Below, piece by piece: positions 1-5,508 of a DNA stretch of 5,508 nucleotides. The position numbers were made by a program, and so were the translations under genes. The DNA lies in assembly GCA_019242065.1 (NCBI GenBank), contig JAFAWJ010000050.1, positions 1-5,508 on the forward strand. Reading direction: 5' to 3'. The notes under the pieces are model-generated. The model was not told the origin of the DNA and searched no databases. It saw only the letters and a program-made list of their open reading frames with translations. How positions within the stretch are numbered: position 1 is the stretch's first letter; each line of letters starts with the position of its first letter. Source of the stretch: Chloroflexota bacterium. GTDB lineage: Bacteria; Chloroflexota; UBA6077; CF-72.

Positions 1-1
1 C

Positions 2-286
2 GCTGAACGCAGCCGGAGGCTCACTGCTGAGGAGGTCGCCATCCTCGACCTGGCCTTGAAGGCGACCCACGCCGCCGAGTGGAGGAGTGCCGCAGGTGGC
101 CCGGTCTCGGGTGGTTACACGCACGACCCGCAGTCACATCGCCCTGAGCGGGCGCCGCTCATACGCGACCTGCTGATGGTACTTCGCCAGGCCCACCAGC
201 ACTTGCCGGCTGTCAATCACGACGTCGTGCAAAGCCTGGCGACACGGCTCGCACGGTGCGTGGAAGGATTGTTGACGTCGTCTTAA
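2..286 (+). CDS. C-terminal fragment of an unrecognised protein (5' end outside the window)
   Basis: The frame is open from base 2 to a TAA at 284-286, so about 94 residues of a longer protein are visible. A TTG at 56 could serve as an internal start, but the frame stays open upstream without a stop, so a truncated view of a larger gene is more likely. The visible part starts with a charged, probably helical stretch (RRLTAEEVAILDLALKA), followed by a Gly/Pro/His-rich middle and a helical, Leu-rich tail (PLIRDLLMVLRQAHQHL and SLATRLARCVEGLL). There is no signal peptide, membrane segment or catalytic motif in this part. I do not recognise a family and assign no function. It could also be a chance open frame in GC-rich DNA. 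It ends 95 bases before the ISL3 transposase start and may have been the gene next to the insertion site. Confidence 0.4.
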   Translation, partial: AERSRRLTAEEVAILDLALKATHAAEWRSAAGGPVSGGYTHDPQSHRPERAPLIRDLLMVLRQAHQHLPAVNHDVVQSLATRLARCVEGLLTSS

Positions 287-292
287 AGAAGC

Positions 293-314
293 GGACTCTC
301 CCGCAGTTTTGATG
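293..314 (+). repeat. possible left terminal end of the ISL3-type element
   Basis: The stretch GGACTCTCCCGCAGTTTTG lies between the stop of the preceding frame and the transposase start. Its position and style (GG-CTCTCC then a T-run) fit a terminal repeat of an ISL3-family element. I found no matching inverted copy on the right side of the transposase, so the call rests on position and appearance only. Confidence 0.22.
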
Positions 315-368
315 ATGACTATGTCAAGCCTCTTCCGGTCTGAGGCAGACCGCGCTAGCGTGGTCTTC

Positions 369-375
369 GAGGAGA
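369..375 (+). promoter_or_regulatory. ribosome binding site of the ISL3 transposase remnant
   Basis: GAGGAGA lies seven bases before the ATG at 382. This supports 382 as the original transposase start rather than the upstream ATGs at 309-321. Confidence 0.5.
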
Positions 376-381
376 GTCACG

Positions 382-1945
382 ATGGCCGCGTCGGTTGGGG
401 CAGAGTCGGAGCGGTGGAAGGTCGTCCTGATCGTCGTCGAGCGCGACGGCAGTCTGGTGCTCGTGGTCGAACCCACGCGTGCCGCTGTCCCGTGTTCGCA
501 GTGTGGTGAACTGAGTCGGCGACAGCACAGTCGCTACGAACGGCATCCGCTTGATTTGCCCTGGCGAGGAAGGATCGTACGCATGCGTGTGCACAGTCGG
601 CGATGGTTCTGCGACGCGCCGACGTGCTCACGGAAGATCTTTGCCGAACGCTTCGATGGCGCGTTGGCGCGTTGGCGCGTTACGCCCGTCGCACGGACGG
701 TACGACTGAACTGCTGACGACGTTTGCGTTGCAGGCGGGCGACGACGGTGGCGCTCGGCTCGCGCGCAAAAGTGGGTGTGCCGATCAGCCCGGACACGCT
801 CCTGCGGATTCTGCATTCGCTCGCCGATGCCGATTCGCAGCGCGGTCCCACGCGTGCTGGGTGTTGACGATGTCGCGCTCCGGCGCAAGCAGCGCCGCGA
901 TGGCACCCTGCTCATCGACCTTGAGACTCACCGACCGATCGATCTACTCGACGATCGCACGGCTGACGTATTCGCCAACTGGCTGCGCCATCACCCTGGA
1001 ATTGAGTCATCGTGCGCGACCGGACCGGTGCCTACGCTGAGGGCGGTAGGCAGGGCGCGCCTGACGCCATCCAGGTTGCCGACCGCTTCCACTTGAGCGC
1101 CAACGCGAGCGCCGCTATGGACGAAGTCCTCCGCAGTCGCCGTCGGCATATGGAGTACGTCGTCGTCGCTGAGCCACAGCCTGATCAAGTTGGTCCAACC
1201 CCGACGGCGCCGGTGCCGCCATCGAGCCAAACGCAACAGGAACTGGCAATTCGCCGTACCCCCCGGCGGGCACGATGGGACGAGGTCCGTGCACGACGTG
1301 CGGCCGGATACTCGATTCAGCGGATCGCCCGCGAGATGCGCATGCACCGGCGAACTGTCCGCCGTTATCTGGCTACACCCGAAGTATGCGCAATCGACCG
1401 CAGGAGCACCCGCGACCAGGCAGCTCGACCTCGCCGATGTTGCAGCCGTTCCGCGCCTACCTGCAGGGTCGCTGGCAGGCCGGGTGCACCAACGTCGCCC
1501 AGCTCAAGCGTGAGCTCGACGCACAAGGCTATCGCGGCAGTTATTCGCTCGTGGTGCAGGCGCTCTCGCAGTGGCGAGATCCACGTCCACCGCCGGATCG
1601 GACGAGTCGACGCCGACGCGGCAGACCACGCCACGCATGAAGCGCGTCAACTTGCGCTGGTTGTGCCTGCGTCAGCCTCAACAATTGCAGCCACACGAGT
1701 GCGATGCGCTGCAGGACATTCTGACGACGACGAGCGGCTCGCTGCCGGTTACGAGTTACTGCAGCGCTTCTGCCGGTTGATCAATCGGCGGAGCGTGCGT
1801 GACCTCATCCAATGGCAGACAGAAGCTGCAGAAAGTGGACTCCGCGTGCGTGGAATGGCAAGACGCGTCTGGCTGCCCGTGGCAATCTATCCGCAGGTGC
1901 CATCGTGGTCCCGAATTGGCCAACAAACAAAGTTACCAGTCGTGG
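382..1945 (+). pseudogene. ISL3-family transposase, multiply frameshifted pseudogene
   Basis: ISL3 transposases are DDE enzymes that move their own insertion sequence. The reading begins at ATG 382. At about 475-640 it shows the ISL3 zinc-binding region (CSQCGELS, HSRYERHPLDLPW, then RRWFCDAPTCSRKIFAERF). The DDE core follows in other frames: [13 protein letters not shown] at about 848-886, [14 protein letters not shown] at about 908-950, [18 protein letters not shown] at about 1018-1070 and VADRFHL at about 1075-1096. A helix-turn-helix insert (RAAGYSIQRIAREMRMHRRT) lies at about 1297-1356, followed by AYLQGRWQAGCTNVAQLKRE at 1458-1517 and YELLQRFCRLINRR at about 1750-1792. A degenerate match to the family's WSNG-type motif before the last catalytic Glu lies near 1906-1935, and that Glu is not visible. 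Following homology requires at least seven frame changes, near 666-681, 768-772, 838-850, 1006, 1380-1395, 1635-1655 and 1725-1745. The normal C-terminus is missing. The family call is firm and the gene is certainly inactive. The exact 3' limit is uncertain. Confidence 0.88.
658..681 (+). repeat. three tandem copies of GGCGCGTT that break the transposase frame
   Basis: GGCGCGTT occurs three times back to back (658-665, 666-673, 674-681). With two copies the frame reads FDGALARYARRTDG, which fits the ISL3 family. The third copy adds 8 bp, shifts the frame and leads to a TGA at 715-717. This is a typical replication-slippage mutation. Confidence 0.85.
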
Positions 1946-2225
1946 CCATGGCGGTCGCCATCCCCGCACCTGCCAGTGAACTGAAGCAATACAGAGCCGC
2001 TCATATTACGTACGAGCCGATTCGGGCAGTTGCCAGGGAATATCCGCAGCAATGCCTCCAATTGATCGAGCAATCGACCGGTCGCACGCATACCAAACTC
2101 CGCATGTGTTGGCTGCGCCAGGAACTCGATCATTCGCTGGTTGGCTCGGCGTGCGAGAGCGGACGCGGACCTGTGTGTCAGGACGGGTCTGGGTGCGCGC
2201 TTCGTCGAAGCATCGAGCCGGCCGT
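1946..2225. other. unassigned stretch between two transposase remnants
   Basis: The last weak ISL3 homology ends near 1945, and the Tn3-type homology on the other strand ends near 2226. The plus frame used by parts of the transposase stays open to a TAG at 2278-2280. It reads pieces such as YEPIRAVAREYPQQCLQLIE, but I do not recognise them. The minus strand has an open frame at 2133-1933 that I also cannot assign. The stretch may hold the rest of the ISL3 element, target DNA, or the inner part of a deleted Tn3-type element. I see no RNA gene, no clear inverted repeat and no convincing gene here. Confidence 0.4.
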
Positions 2226-2363
2226 CTTTGAGCGCAGCACGTTGACGAGATCACGGTCGGCGTCGTCGAGATGGAAGTAGCGGGACAGCTGCTGAGTTGA
2301 TGGCGGCCCCATAAAGTGGCCGTACGCCTGCTCCTGGGCGTCGGTAAGAAATTCGCCTGGCAT
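2178..2363 (-). pseudogene. N-terminal stub of a Tn3-family transposase (TnpA, DUF4158 region)
   Basis: TnpA of Tn3-family transposons is a DDE transposase of nearly 1000 residues that binds the 38-bp terminal repeats. This reading starts at ATG 2363-2361 with MPGEFLTDAQEQAYGHF and continues with PSTQQLSRYFHLDDADRDLV. That pattern is the conserved opening of many TnpA proteins (an F-L-T-D-Q-Y-G block followed by LARYFHLDDAD). The family normally continues with an arginine-rich stretch and LGFALQL. Here the homology stops at about residue 40-46 (near 2226-2240), and unrelated residues run to a stop at 2178. More than 90% of the gene is missing, so it cannot make a working transposase. There is no strong ribosome binding site. 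Orientation is opposite to the ISL3 remnant. The family call rests on a short but distinctive block. Confidence 0.72.
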
Positions 2364-2438
2364 CGGCGCCGAAGCCTACTTCGTCCGTGACTTCCCCGCT
2401 CGGCCCCGCTGCCCAACAGCCGCTACTTGACAGGAATC

Positions 2439-2475
2439 CTTGGCGTAGGTTTCTGTCCAATTGGTACTCAGAGGC
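2439..2475 (-). repeat. possible terminal inverted repeat of the Tn3-type element
   Basis: About 76 bases upstream of the TnpA start lies CTTGGCGTAGGTTTCTGTCC, followed by AATTGGTACTC. From memory, the 38-bp ends of Tn4430-like Tn3 elements read, in this orientation, CTTAGCGTGG, a T-run, TCC and finally GGTACCCC. The inner CTT-GCGT block, the T-rich middle, TCC and the outer GGTAC fit in order with gaps. The location just outside tnpA is right for an element end. The outer edge is degenerate and no partner repeat is in the window, so this is tentative. Confidence 0.28.
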
Positions 2476-2522
2476 CAACCGGGCTCGGAACACGGGTTAG
2501 CGTTGGAGCAATGCGGGCGCGG

Positions 2523-2539
2523 AGCTCTTGTCAAGAGCT
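2523..2539. repeat. 17-bp palindrome downstream of the secreted-protein gene
   Basis: AGCTCTTG and CAAGAGCT form a perfect 8-bp inverted repeat around a single central base. It lies 46-62 bases past the stop of the minus-strand gene. As RNA it could form a 6-bp stem with a 5-base loop, but no U-run follows, so it is a weak terminator candidate at best. It could also be a protein binding site. The rest of 2364-2584 holds no gene that I can support. Confidence 0.4.
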
Positions 2540-2584
2540 GTGGACTTTCCGTCCTGAAGGCTACCTGCGAACTCGTGCGCCTGC

Positions 2585-5068
2585 CTATGGGCCGAACGTC
2601 GGTGTCGGGCTCTCCAAGTGGTCATCGATCCATGCCGCTGAGCAGCCCTGCGCGATCGCATCATTCACGCCGGCCATGTTTGTTCCAGCCGGCAGGCTCG
2701 ACCGGAACGCATCGCGGTCTGCAAGCGTCGTTAGCCTCGTGCCGAAAAGCGCGTGGTTCTGGCCCTGCGCCCCACCTGGGTCGCTGGCGTAGCCAGGCGG
2801 AGCCGAGGCCTCCGCCACATCTGTCTGACCACAGTCGGGAGGCGGCGTGGGCGTGGGGGTCGGGCGGGGGTGGCCGGCGCCTGGAATGCCGACACTAACG
2901 TTCGGGCTCACGGGCTGCGCGGTCGGCGTCGGTATCGAGGCGGCGACCGGTGTCGTCGCTGCAGGCGAGCTTGAACCCACGGTCGGAGTGCGCGTCGGGG
3001 TGGGCGTCGCGGTGCTCGTCAGGACAGCCGTGACCGTCACGGTTGGTGTGCTCGTCAGAGTGGGGGTAGGCGTGGCCGTGTTGAGTGCGGTCGCGGTGCT
3101 GGTCGGGATAAACGTGGCCGTGCTGGTTGGCGTCGCGGTGTTGGTCGGGATAACCGTGGCCGTGCTGGTTGGCGTCGCGGTGCTGGTCGGGGTAGGGGTG
3201 GCCGTGTTGGTTGGCGTCGCCGTGTTCGCCGGGTTCACGTTCTCGGAGAATGCCGGCGACGTGCTTCCATTGAAATTGCTGTCACCGAGATAGGTGGCCG
3301 TCAGGGTACGCGTCCCGGACGTTGTCAAGGTCATGCTGCAACTCCCACTCGCAACGCTCCCCGTACAGCTATCCACTCCATCAGTAACCGTCACGTTGCC
3401 GGTTGGAGTCCCTGCGCCCGAGATCACGGTGACGCCGAAGTTGACCGATACAGGCTGCCCAACCACCGAGGGATTAGGGCTGGCAGAGGTAATCATCGTG
3501 GAGGTGCCCGCCTTGTTGACGACCTCTGGATTGCCGGTCAACGAACCGCTGCTGCTCGTGAAATTGCTATCACCCGTGTAGGCTGCGCTGATCGAATGGG
3601 CCCCGACCGCCAGGCTACTCGTAGACAGGGTGGCAGTTGTCACCCCGCCGCTGGTGCTTACGGTGTTGGTGCCGAGTTCGGTCAATCCGTCGAAGAAGTC
3701 GACGGTTCCGGTGGGTGTCGACGCACTGCTGAATGCGGGGTTGATAGTGGCAGTGAAGGTTACGTTCAGACCGAAGAACGAGGCGTTGGCAGAAGAAGTG
3801 ACGGCCGTGCTGGTTTCCACGTAGCTGGACTCGTAAGCGCCGATATCACAGGTCGTCTCTCCGCTCCGATCCGGTTTCGGCAAGCCGCGCTGATCGGTGG
3901 CCAGGTCGGGACAAGCAGCCGTCGAGGCAGGGATCACGTCCACGGCTGGGCTGTTCGAGAGCAGAGCCCGGGTAAGAGTCGGACCGCCGTTATTCTGAAG
4001 CGGACCCAGGCGGGGATCGGTGTTGGTCAGGCTATGGTTCGCCGCCGAAAAGTTGCAGTTGGTATCACTCAGGTTGTAGCCCAGGTCACTCGTCGGACCT
4101 GCGCAGTTCCCCCCAGTCGAGCCGTTGGCGAGGATGCTGCCAGCGATCGTGACCGTGGCGGTGCTTGTGGTGGAAATCGCCCCGCCCGAGTTGCCCGCAA
4201 GGGTGCTGGCCGTGATATGCACAGTGCCCTGGTTATCGATGGCACCACCGGCGCCCGTGGTGGAGTTGCTGGACAGGGTACTGGTGTTGATGTTCACAAC
4301 GCCGTCGTTGAAGTTGGCAATCGCACCGCCAGTGTCGGTTGCGGAGTTACCGAACAGGGTGCTGGTGCTGATGTTGACGGTCCCAGTGTTCAGGAGGATG
4401 GCGCCACCGTGGCCCCCGGCGGTGGTGGAGTTATTGGTGAACGTGCTGTCGCTGATGGTGGTCACGCCATTGTTGTAGATGGCGCCGCCGTACTGCGAGG
4501 AGTTGTTTGCGAAGGTGCTTGCGGTGATGATCGTTGTACCTGACGTATTGATGGCCCCGCCAAACGGGTCACTGCCATGAGCCAGGATGAGCTTCTTCAG
4601 GGTGAAGCTGATTCCGGCGTTCACGCTAAACAGGCGCGTCGCGCCACCTCCATCAATGGTGACGGCCCCGGTCGCATTGCTGGCATCCAGGGTCACGCTC
4701 TGGTTAAGGGTGATCGCCCCGCTACCGCCGTGCGCGCTGTCGAACGGGATGCTCGTTGCAGACGTGCAGGTAAAGGAGACTGTGCCGCCGTTCCCGGCGG
4801 TGGCGATATCCGCGCTCAAGGCTGCTTCCGTCGTGGGGCAGTCGCTCACGGTGCCGGCCGCAAACGACGATTGAGGGAGCGTGCCTGCTACCGCCAGTGC
4901 GACCAGAGCGGCGATGGGGAGCTGGGTGTATTGACGTATGAGATACTTGCTCCAGCTTGTCGGCGCGCGCGTGGAGCGAGCTGCTCGCGGAACGCGGTCT
5001 AATAGTCGGATCCCGCTGGCAAGCGGCGGGAGCGCGACCAGGACCAGCTGGCTCGCGGCCAGGGCCAT
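2585..5068 (-). CDS. secreted right-handed beta-helix / choice-of-anchor Q protein with two Ig-like domains and a Thr/Pro-rich linker
   Basis: This is the only large intact gene in the window, ending at TAG 2587-2585. From the ATG at 5068 it codes for 827 residues. The exported product probably begins nearer 4939, where a signal peptide starts (IRQYTQLPIAALVALAVAGT, with cleavage near SSFA-AG). Counting from 4939, the order is: signal peptide 1-28; beta-helix at about 72-332 with six GGAI repeats; an ending with DQRGLPKP and CDIGAYES at about 349-371, typical of choice-of-anchor Q proteins; two Ig-like domains of the Big_3_5 type at about 375-475 and 478-570 (PTGTVDFFDG, SISAAYTGDSNF; PTGNVTVTDG, LTATYLGDSNF); a Thr/Pro-rich linker at about 571-700; and an unassigned tail of about 83 residues with Cys in DCGQTD and GCSAAW. 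There is no LPXTG motif or C-terminal membrane helix. A surface or adhesive role is inferred. Its ligand and anchoring are unknown. The domain calls are firm, but the start is not. Confidence 0.85.
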   Translation of the reverse strand: MALAASQLVLVALPPLASGIRLLDRVPRAARSTRAPTSWSKYLIRQYTQLPIAALVALAVAGTLPQSSFAAGTVSDCPTTEAALSADIATAGNGGTVSFTCTSATSIPFDSAHGGSGAITLNQSVTLDASNATGAVTIDGGGATRLFSVNAGISFTLKKLILAHGSDPFGGAINTSGTTIITASTFANNSSQYGGAIYNNGVTTISDSTFTNNSTTAGGHGGAILLNTGTVNISTSTLFGNSATDTGGAIANFNDGVVNINTSTLSSNSTTGAGGAIDNQGTVHITASTLAGNSGGAISTTSTATVTIAGSILANGSTGGNCAGPTSDLGYNLSDTNCNFSAANHSLTNTDPRLGPLQNNGGPTLTRALLSNSPAVDVIPASTAACPDLATDQRGLPKPDRSGETTCDIGAYESSYVETSTAVTSSANASFFGLNVTFTATINPAFSSASTPTGTVDFFDGLTELGTNTVSTSGGVTTATLSTSSLAVGAHSISAAYTGDSNFTSSSGSLTGNPEVVNKAGTSTMITSASPNPSVVGQPVSVNFGVTVISGAGTPTGNVTVTDGVDSCTGSVASGSCSMTLTTSGTRTLTATYLGDSNFNGSTSPAFSENVNPANTATPTNTATPTPTSTATPTSTATVIPTNTATPTSTATFIPTSTATALNTATPTPTLTSTPTVTVTAVLTSTATPTPTRTPTVGSSSPAATTPVAASIPTPTAQPVSPNVSVGIPGAGHPRPTPTPTPPPDCGQTDVAEASAPPGYASDPGGAQGQNHALFGTRLTTLADRDAFRSSLPAGTNMAGVNDAIAQGCSAAWIDDHLESPTPTFGP
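2837..3229 (-). repeat. Thr/Pro-rich low-complexity linker coding region
   Basis: This part of the secreted-protein gene codes for about 131 residues made mostly of Thr, Pro, Ala and Ser (TATPT, TSTATP, PTPTPTPPP). Such linkers are common between the outer domains and the C-terminus of secreted Chloroflexota proteins and are likely extended and possibly glycosylated; both points are inferences. On the plus strand the same DNA reads as a Val/Gly-rich frame, which is only its antisense shadow. Confidence 0.8.
3072..3239. repeat. four imperfect tandem copies of a 42-bp unit
   Basis: On the plus strand, units starting GTGGCCGTG begin at 3072, 3114, 3156 and 3198, spaced exactly 42 bp apart. Each unit also carries GTCGC(G/C)GTG near its middle. 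A 42-bp unit equals 14 codons, so gain or loss of a unit keeps the minus-strand frame and changes only linker length (TSTATVIPTNTATP-type unit). Confidence 0.85.
4124..4561 (-). repeat. six beta-helix coil repeats in the secreted protein
   Basis: Six GGAI blocks are spaced 24, 27, 26, 27 and 21 residues apart. Each is followed by a TV(N/T/H)I-(S/T)-(A/T)ST(L/F)--NS pattern, for example GGAILLNTGTVNISTST. This periodicity is that of coils in right-handed parallel beta-helix proteins. The repeats are diverged at DNA level, which suggests an old array under protein-level selection. Confidence 0.8.
4950..4953 (-). promoter_or_regulatory. possible ribosome binding site next to an ATA in place of a start codon
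   Basis: On the minus strand GGAG (4953-4950) is followed after ten bases by ATA (4939-4937), exactly where the n-region of the signal peptide begins. No in-frame ATG, GTG or TTG lies between the ATG at 5068 and the hydrophobic core. The site suggests that the true start is at or very near 4939. Confidence 0.35.
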
Positions 5069-5290
5069 CCGATCGACGGGGGCGCGGGCGGACCAGACGC
5101 GCAGTGGAAGAGGGGCCAAGCCCGCGGCAAACACAAGTTTGAGCGTGACGATAACCCGGCAGAGTGCGCTCGGCTCCACGGCTCCTGGCGTCCTCCGTTC
5201 GAAGAAGGTGGTGGTGATGTTGTCGCGGTGCCGCGCCAGGGTATCAGCCCCGAGCGAGACCTTGGCGGCGCTTCTCGAGAGCGAGGCGTC
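4954..5290. other. upstream region between the secreted-protein gene and the LLM fragment
   Basis: This stretch should hold the promoter of the minus-strand gene, but I see no clear -35/-10 pair. The minus frame stays open through it and on to 5503, including a hydrophobic reading (MALAASQLVLVALPPLASG) after the ATG at 5068. The continued open frame may be chance in GC-rich DNA. The plus strand has open frames but none that I can assign. A short plus reading at about 5240-5290 (ETLAALLESEAS) could be a frameshifted trace of the LLM gene, which is speculative. Confidence 0.35.
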
Positions 5291-5508
5291 CGGGGTCAGC
5301 TGACCGACCACGTGACCAATGGACGCTACATCTTCGGCTGCTCGGGCTTCCCCAACGCCTTCTTCTCCGAGCAACGCGGTCTCAGCTTCGAGAACCCGCC
5401 ACGTGCGGATGATGGAGTCACTGGACCTCGTCCCGAAGTGCTGGGCGTCTGACGAACCGTTCGACTGGAACGGCACGCACTGGCAAGGCACAGGGATCGT
5501 CACAACGC
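5291..5508 (+). pseudogene. internal fragment of an LLM-class (luciferase-like) flavin-dependent oxidoreductase, frameshifted and cut at the 5' end
   Basis: LLM-class enzymes are TIM-barrel oxidoreductases that use reduced flavin, usually about 300-350 residues long. The first frame reads QLTDHVTNGRYIFG, then CSGFPNAFFSEQRGLSFEN, which fits the family's 'D-L-T-x-GR-(F/Y)-I-(F/L)-G-x-G' block and the stretch after it. The match then moves to the next frame near 5396-5400 and continues as HVRMMESLDLVPKCW and SDEPFDWNGTHWQGTGIVTT, a typical LLM segment (ESLDLI-K-W--DEPF-W-G--W-G-GI). Dropping one C in the ACCCGCC stretch at 5394-5400 would join both parts. In the unshifted frame a stop comes at 5450-5452. 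About 90 N-terminal family residues are not visible upstream, so the gene looks both truncated and frameshifted. Its 3' end lies outside the window. The substrate cannot be told from this part. Confidence 0.72.

Noticed and set aside
534..851. Minus-strand frames opposite the ISL3 transposase (also 355-631, 991-1347 and 1365-1634)
   Set aside because: The plus strand carries recognisable ISL3 motifs here. The minus readings are Arg/Ser-rich shadows.
382..1945. Programmed ribosomal frameshifting in the transposase
   Set aside because: There are at least seven shifts in different directions, one caused by an 8-bp duplication, and the catalytic Glu region is damaged. Decay is the simpler explanation.
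1012..2280. A single intact 422-residue plus-strand protein
   Set aside because: Family homology enters and leaves this frame several times, so the long frame is a patchwork of ISL3 pieces and out-of-frame filler.
3072..3239. CRISPR-like array
   Set aside because: The 42-bp units are contiguous and have no unique spacers; they code for a periodic protein linker.
2847..3293. Plus-strand Val/Gly-rich repeat frame (VGVAVLVG units)
   Set aside because: It is the exact antisense of the Thr/Pro linker of the minus-strand gene; the repeats are explained by that protein.
4125..4478. Plus-strand hydrophobic frame that might look like a membrane protein
   Set aside because: It is the antisense of the Asn/Thr/Ser-rich beta-helix coils, and its periodicity follows those repeats.
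3596..4543. Long plus-strand frame of 315 codons
   Set aside because: It lies wholly opposite the beta-helix and Ig-like domains. Its Gly/Arg/Val-rich reading has no family features.
1..5508. General sequencing error as the cause of all frameshifts
   Set aside because: The minus-strand gene stays open for about 780 codons through repeat-rich DNA, so errors would have to be confined to the two flanks. It remains possible for the single-base LLM shift.

Overview
The window looks like accessory DNA from a GC-rich bacterium, most plausibly a member of the Chloroflexota. The main clue is the large minus-strand secreted protein. Its order of parts (beta-helix with a DIGAYE-type ending, two Ig-like domains, then a long TATPT/TSTATP linker) is a style common in filamentous Chloroflexota. 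This placement is inferred from protein style only; no rRNA or marker gene is present.

Layout, left to right. (i) 2-286 (+) is the C-terminal end of an unrecognised protein that enters from outside the window. (ii) 382 to about 1945 (+) is an ISL3-family transposase that has decayed into a pseudogene. Its zinc finger, DDE core, helix-turn-helix insert and C-terminal region are recognisable but spread over all three frames, and one frameshift is explained exactly by an extra copy of an 8-bp repeat. (iii) About 1946-2225 is unassigned. (iv) 2178-2363 (-) begins with the first 40 or so residues of a Tn3-family TnpA transposase and then loses homology. A possible Tn3-type terminal inverted repeat lies just outside it at about 2439-2475. 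(v) About 2364-2584 has no gene, only a 17-bp palindrome. (vi) 2585 to about 4939 or 5068 (-) is the one large intact gene, coding for an exported repeat protein. (vii) About 4954-5290 is the upstream region of that gene. (viii) About 5291-5508 (+) is an internal piece of a luciferase-like (LLM class) flavin-dependent oxidoreductase. It has one frameshift, has no visible N-terminal part, and runs off the window.

The window reads as a graveyard of mobile-element and gene fragments around one intact surface or secreted protein gene. The roughly 780-codon secreted gene has no frameshift while both flanks are broken, so the flanking damage looks like real decay rather than general sequencing error. 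I see no operon and no convincing new multi-gene system. The best leads are the missing conventional start codon next to the secreted protein's signal peptide, its unassigned C-terminal domain, the variable Thr/Pro repeat, and the stacked remnants of two different transposon families.
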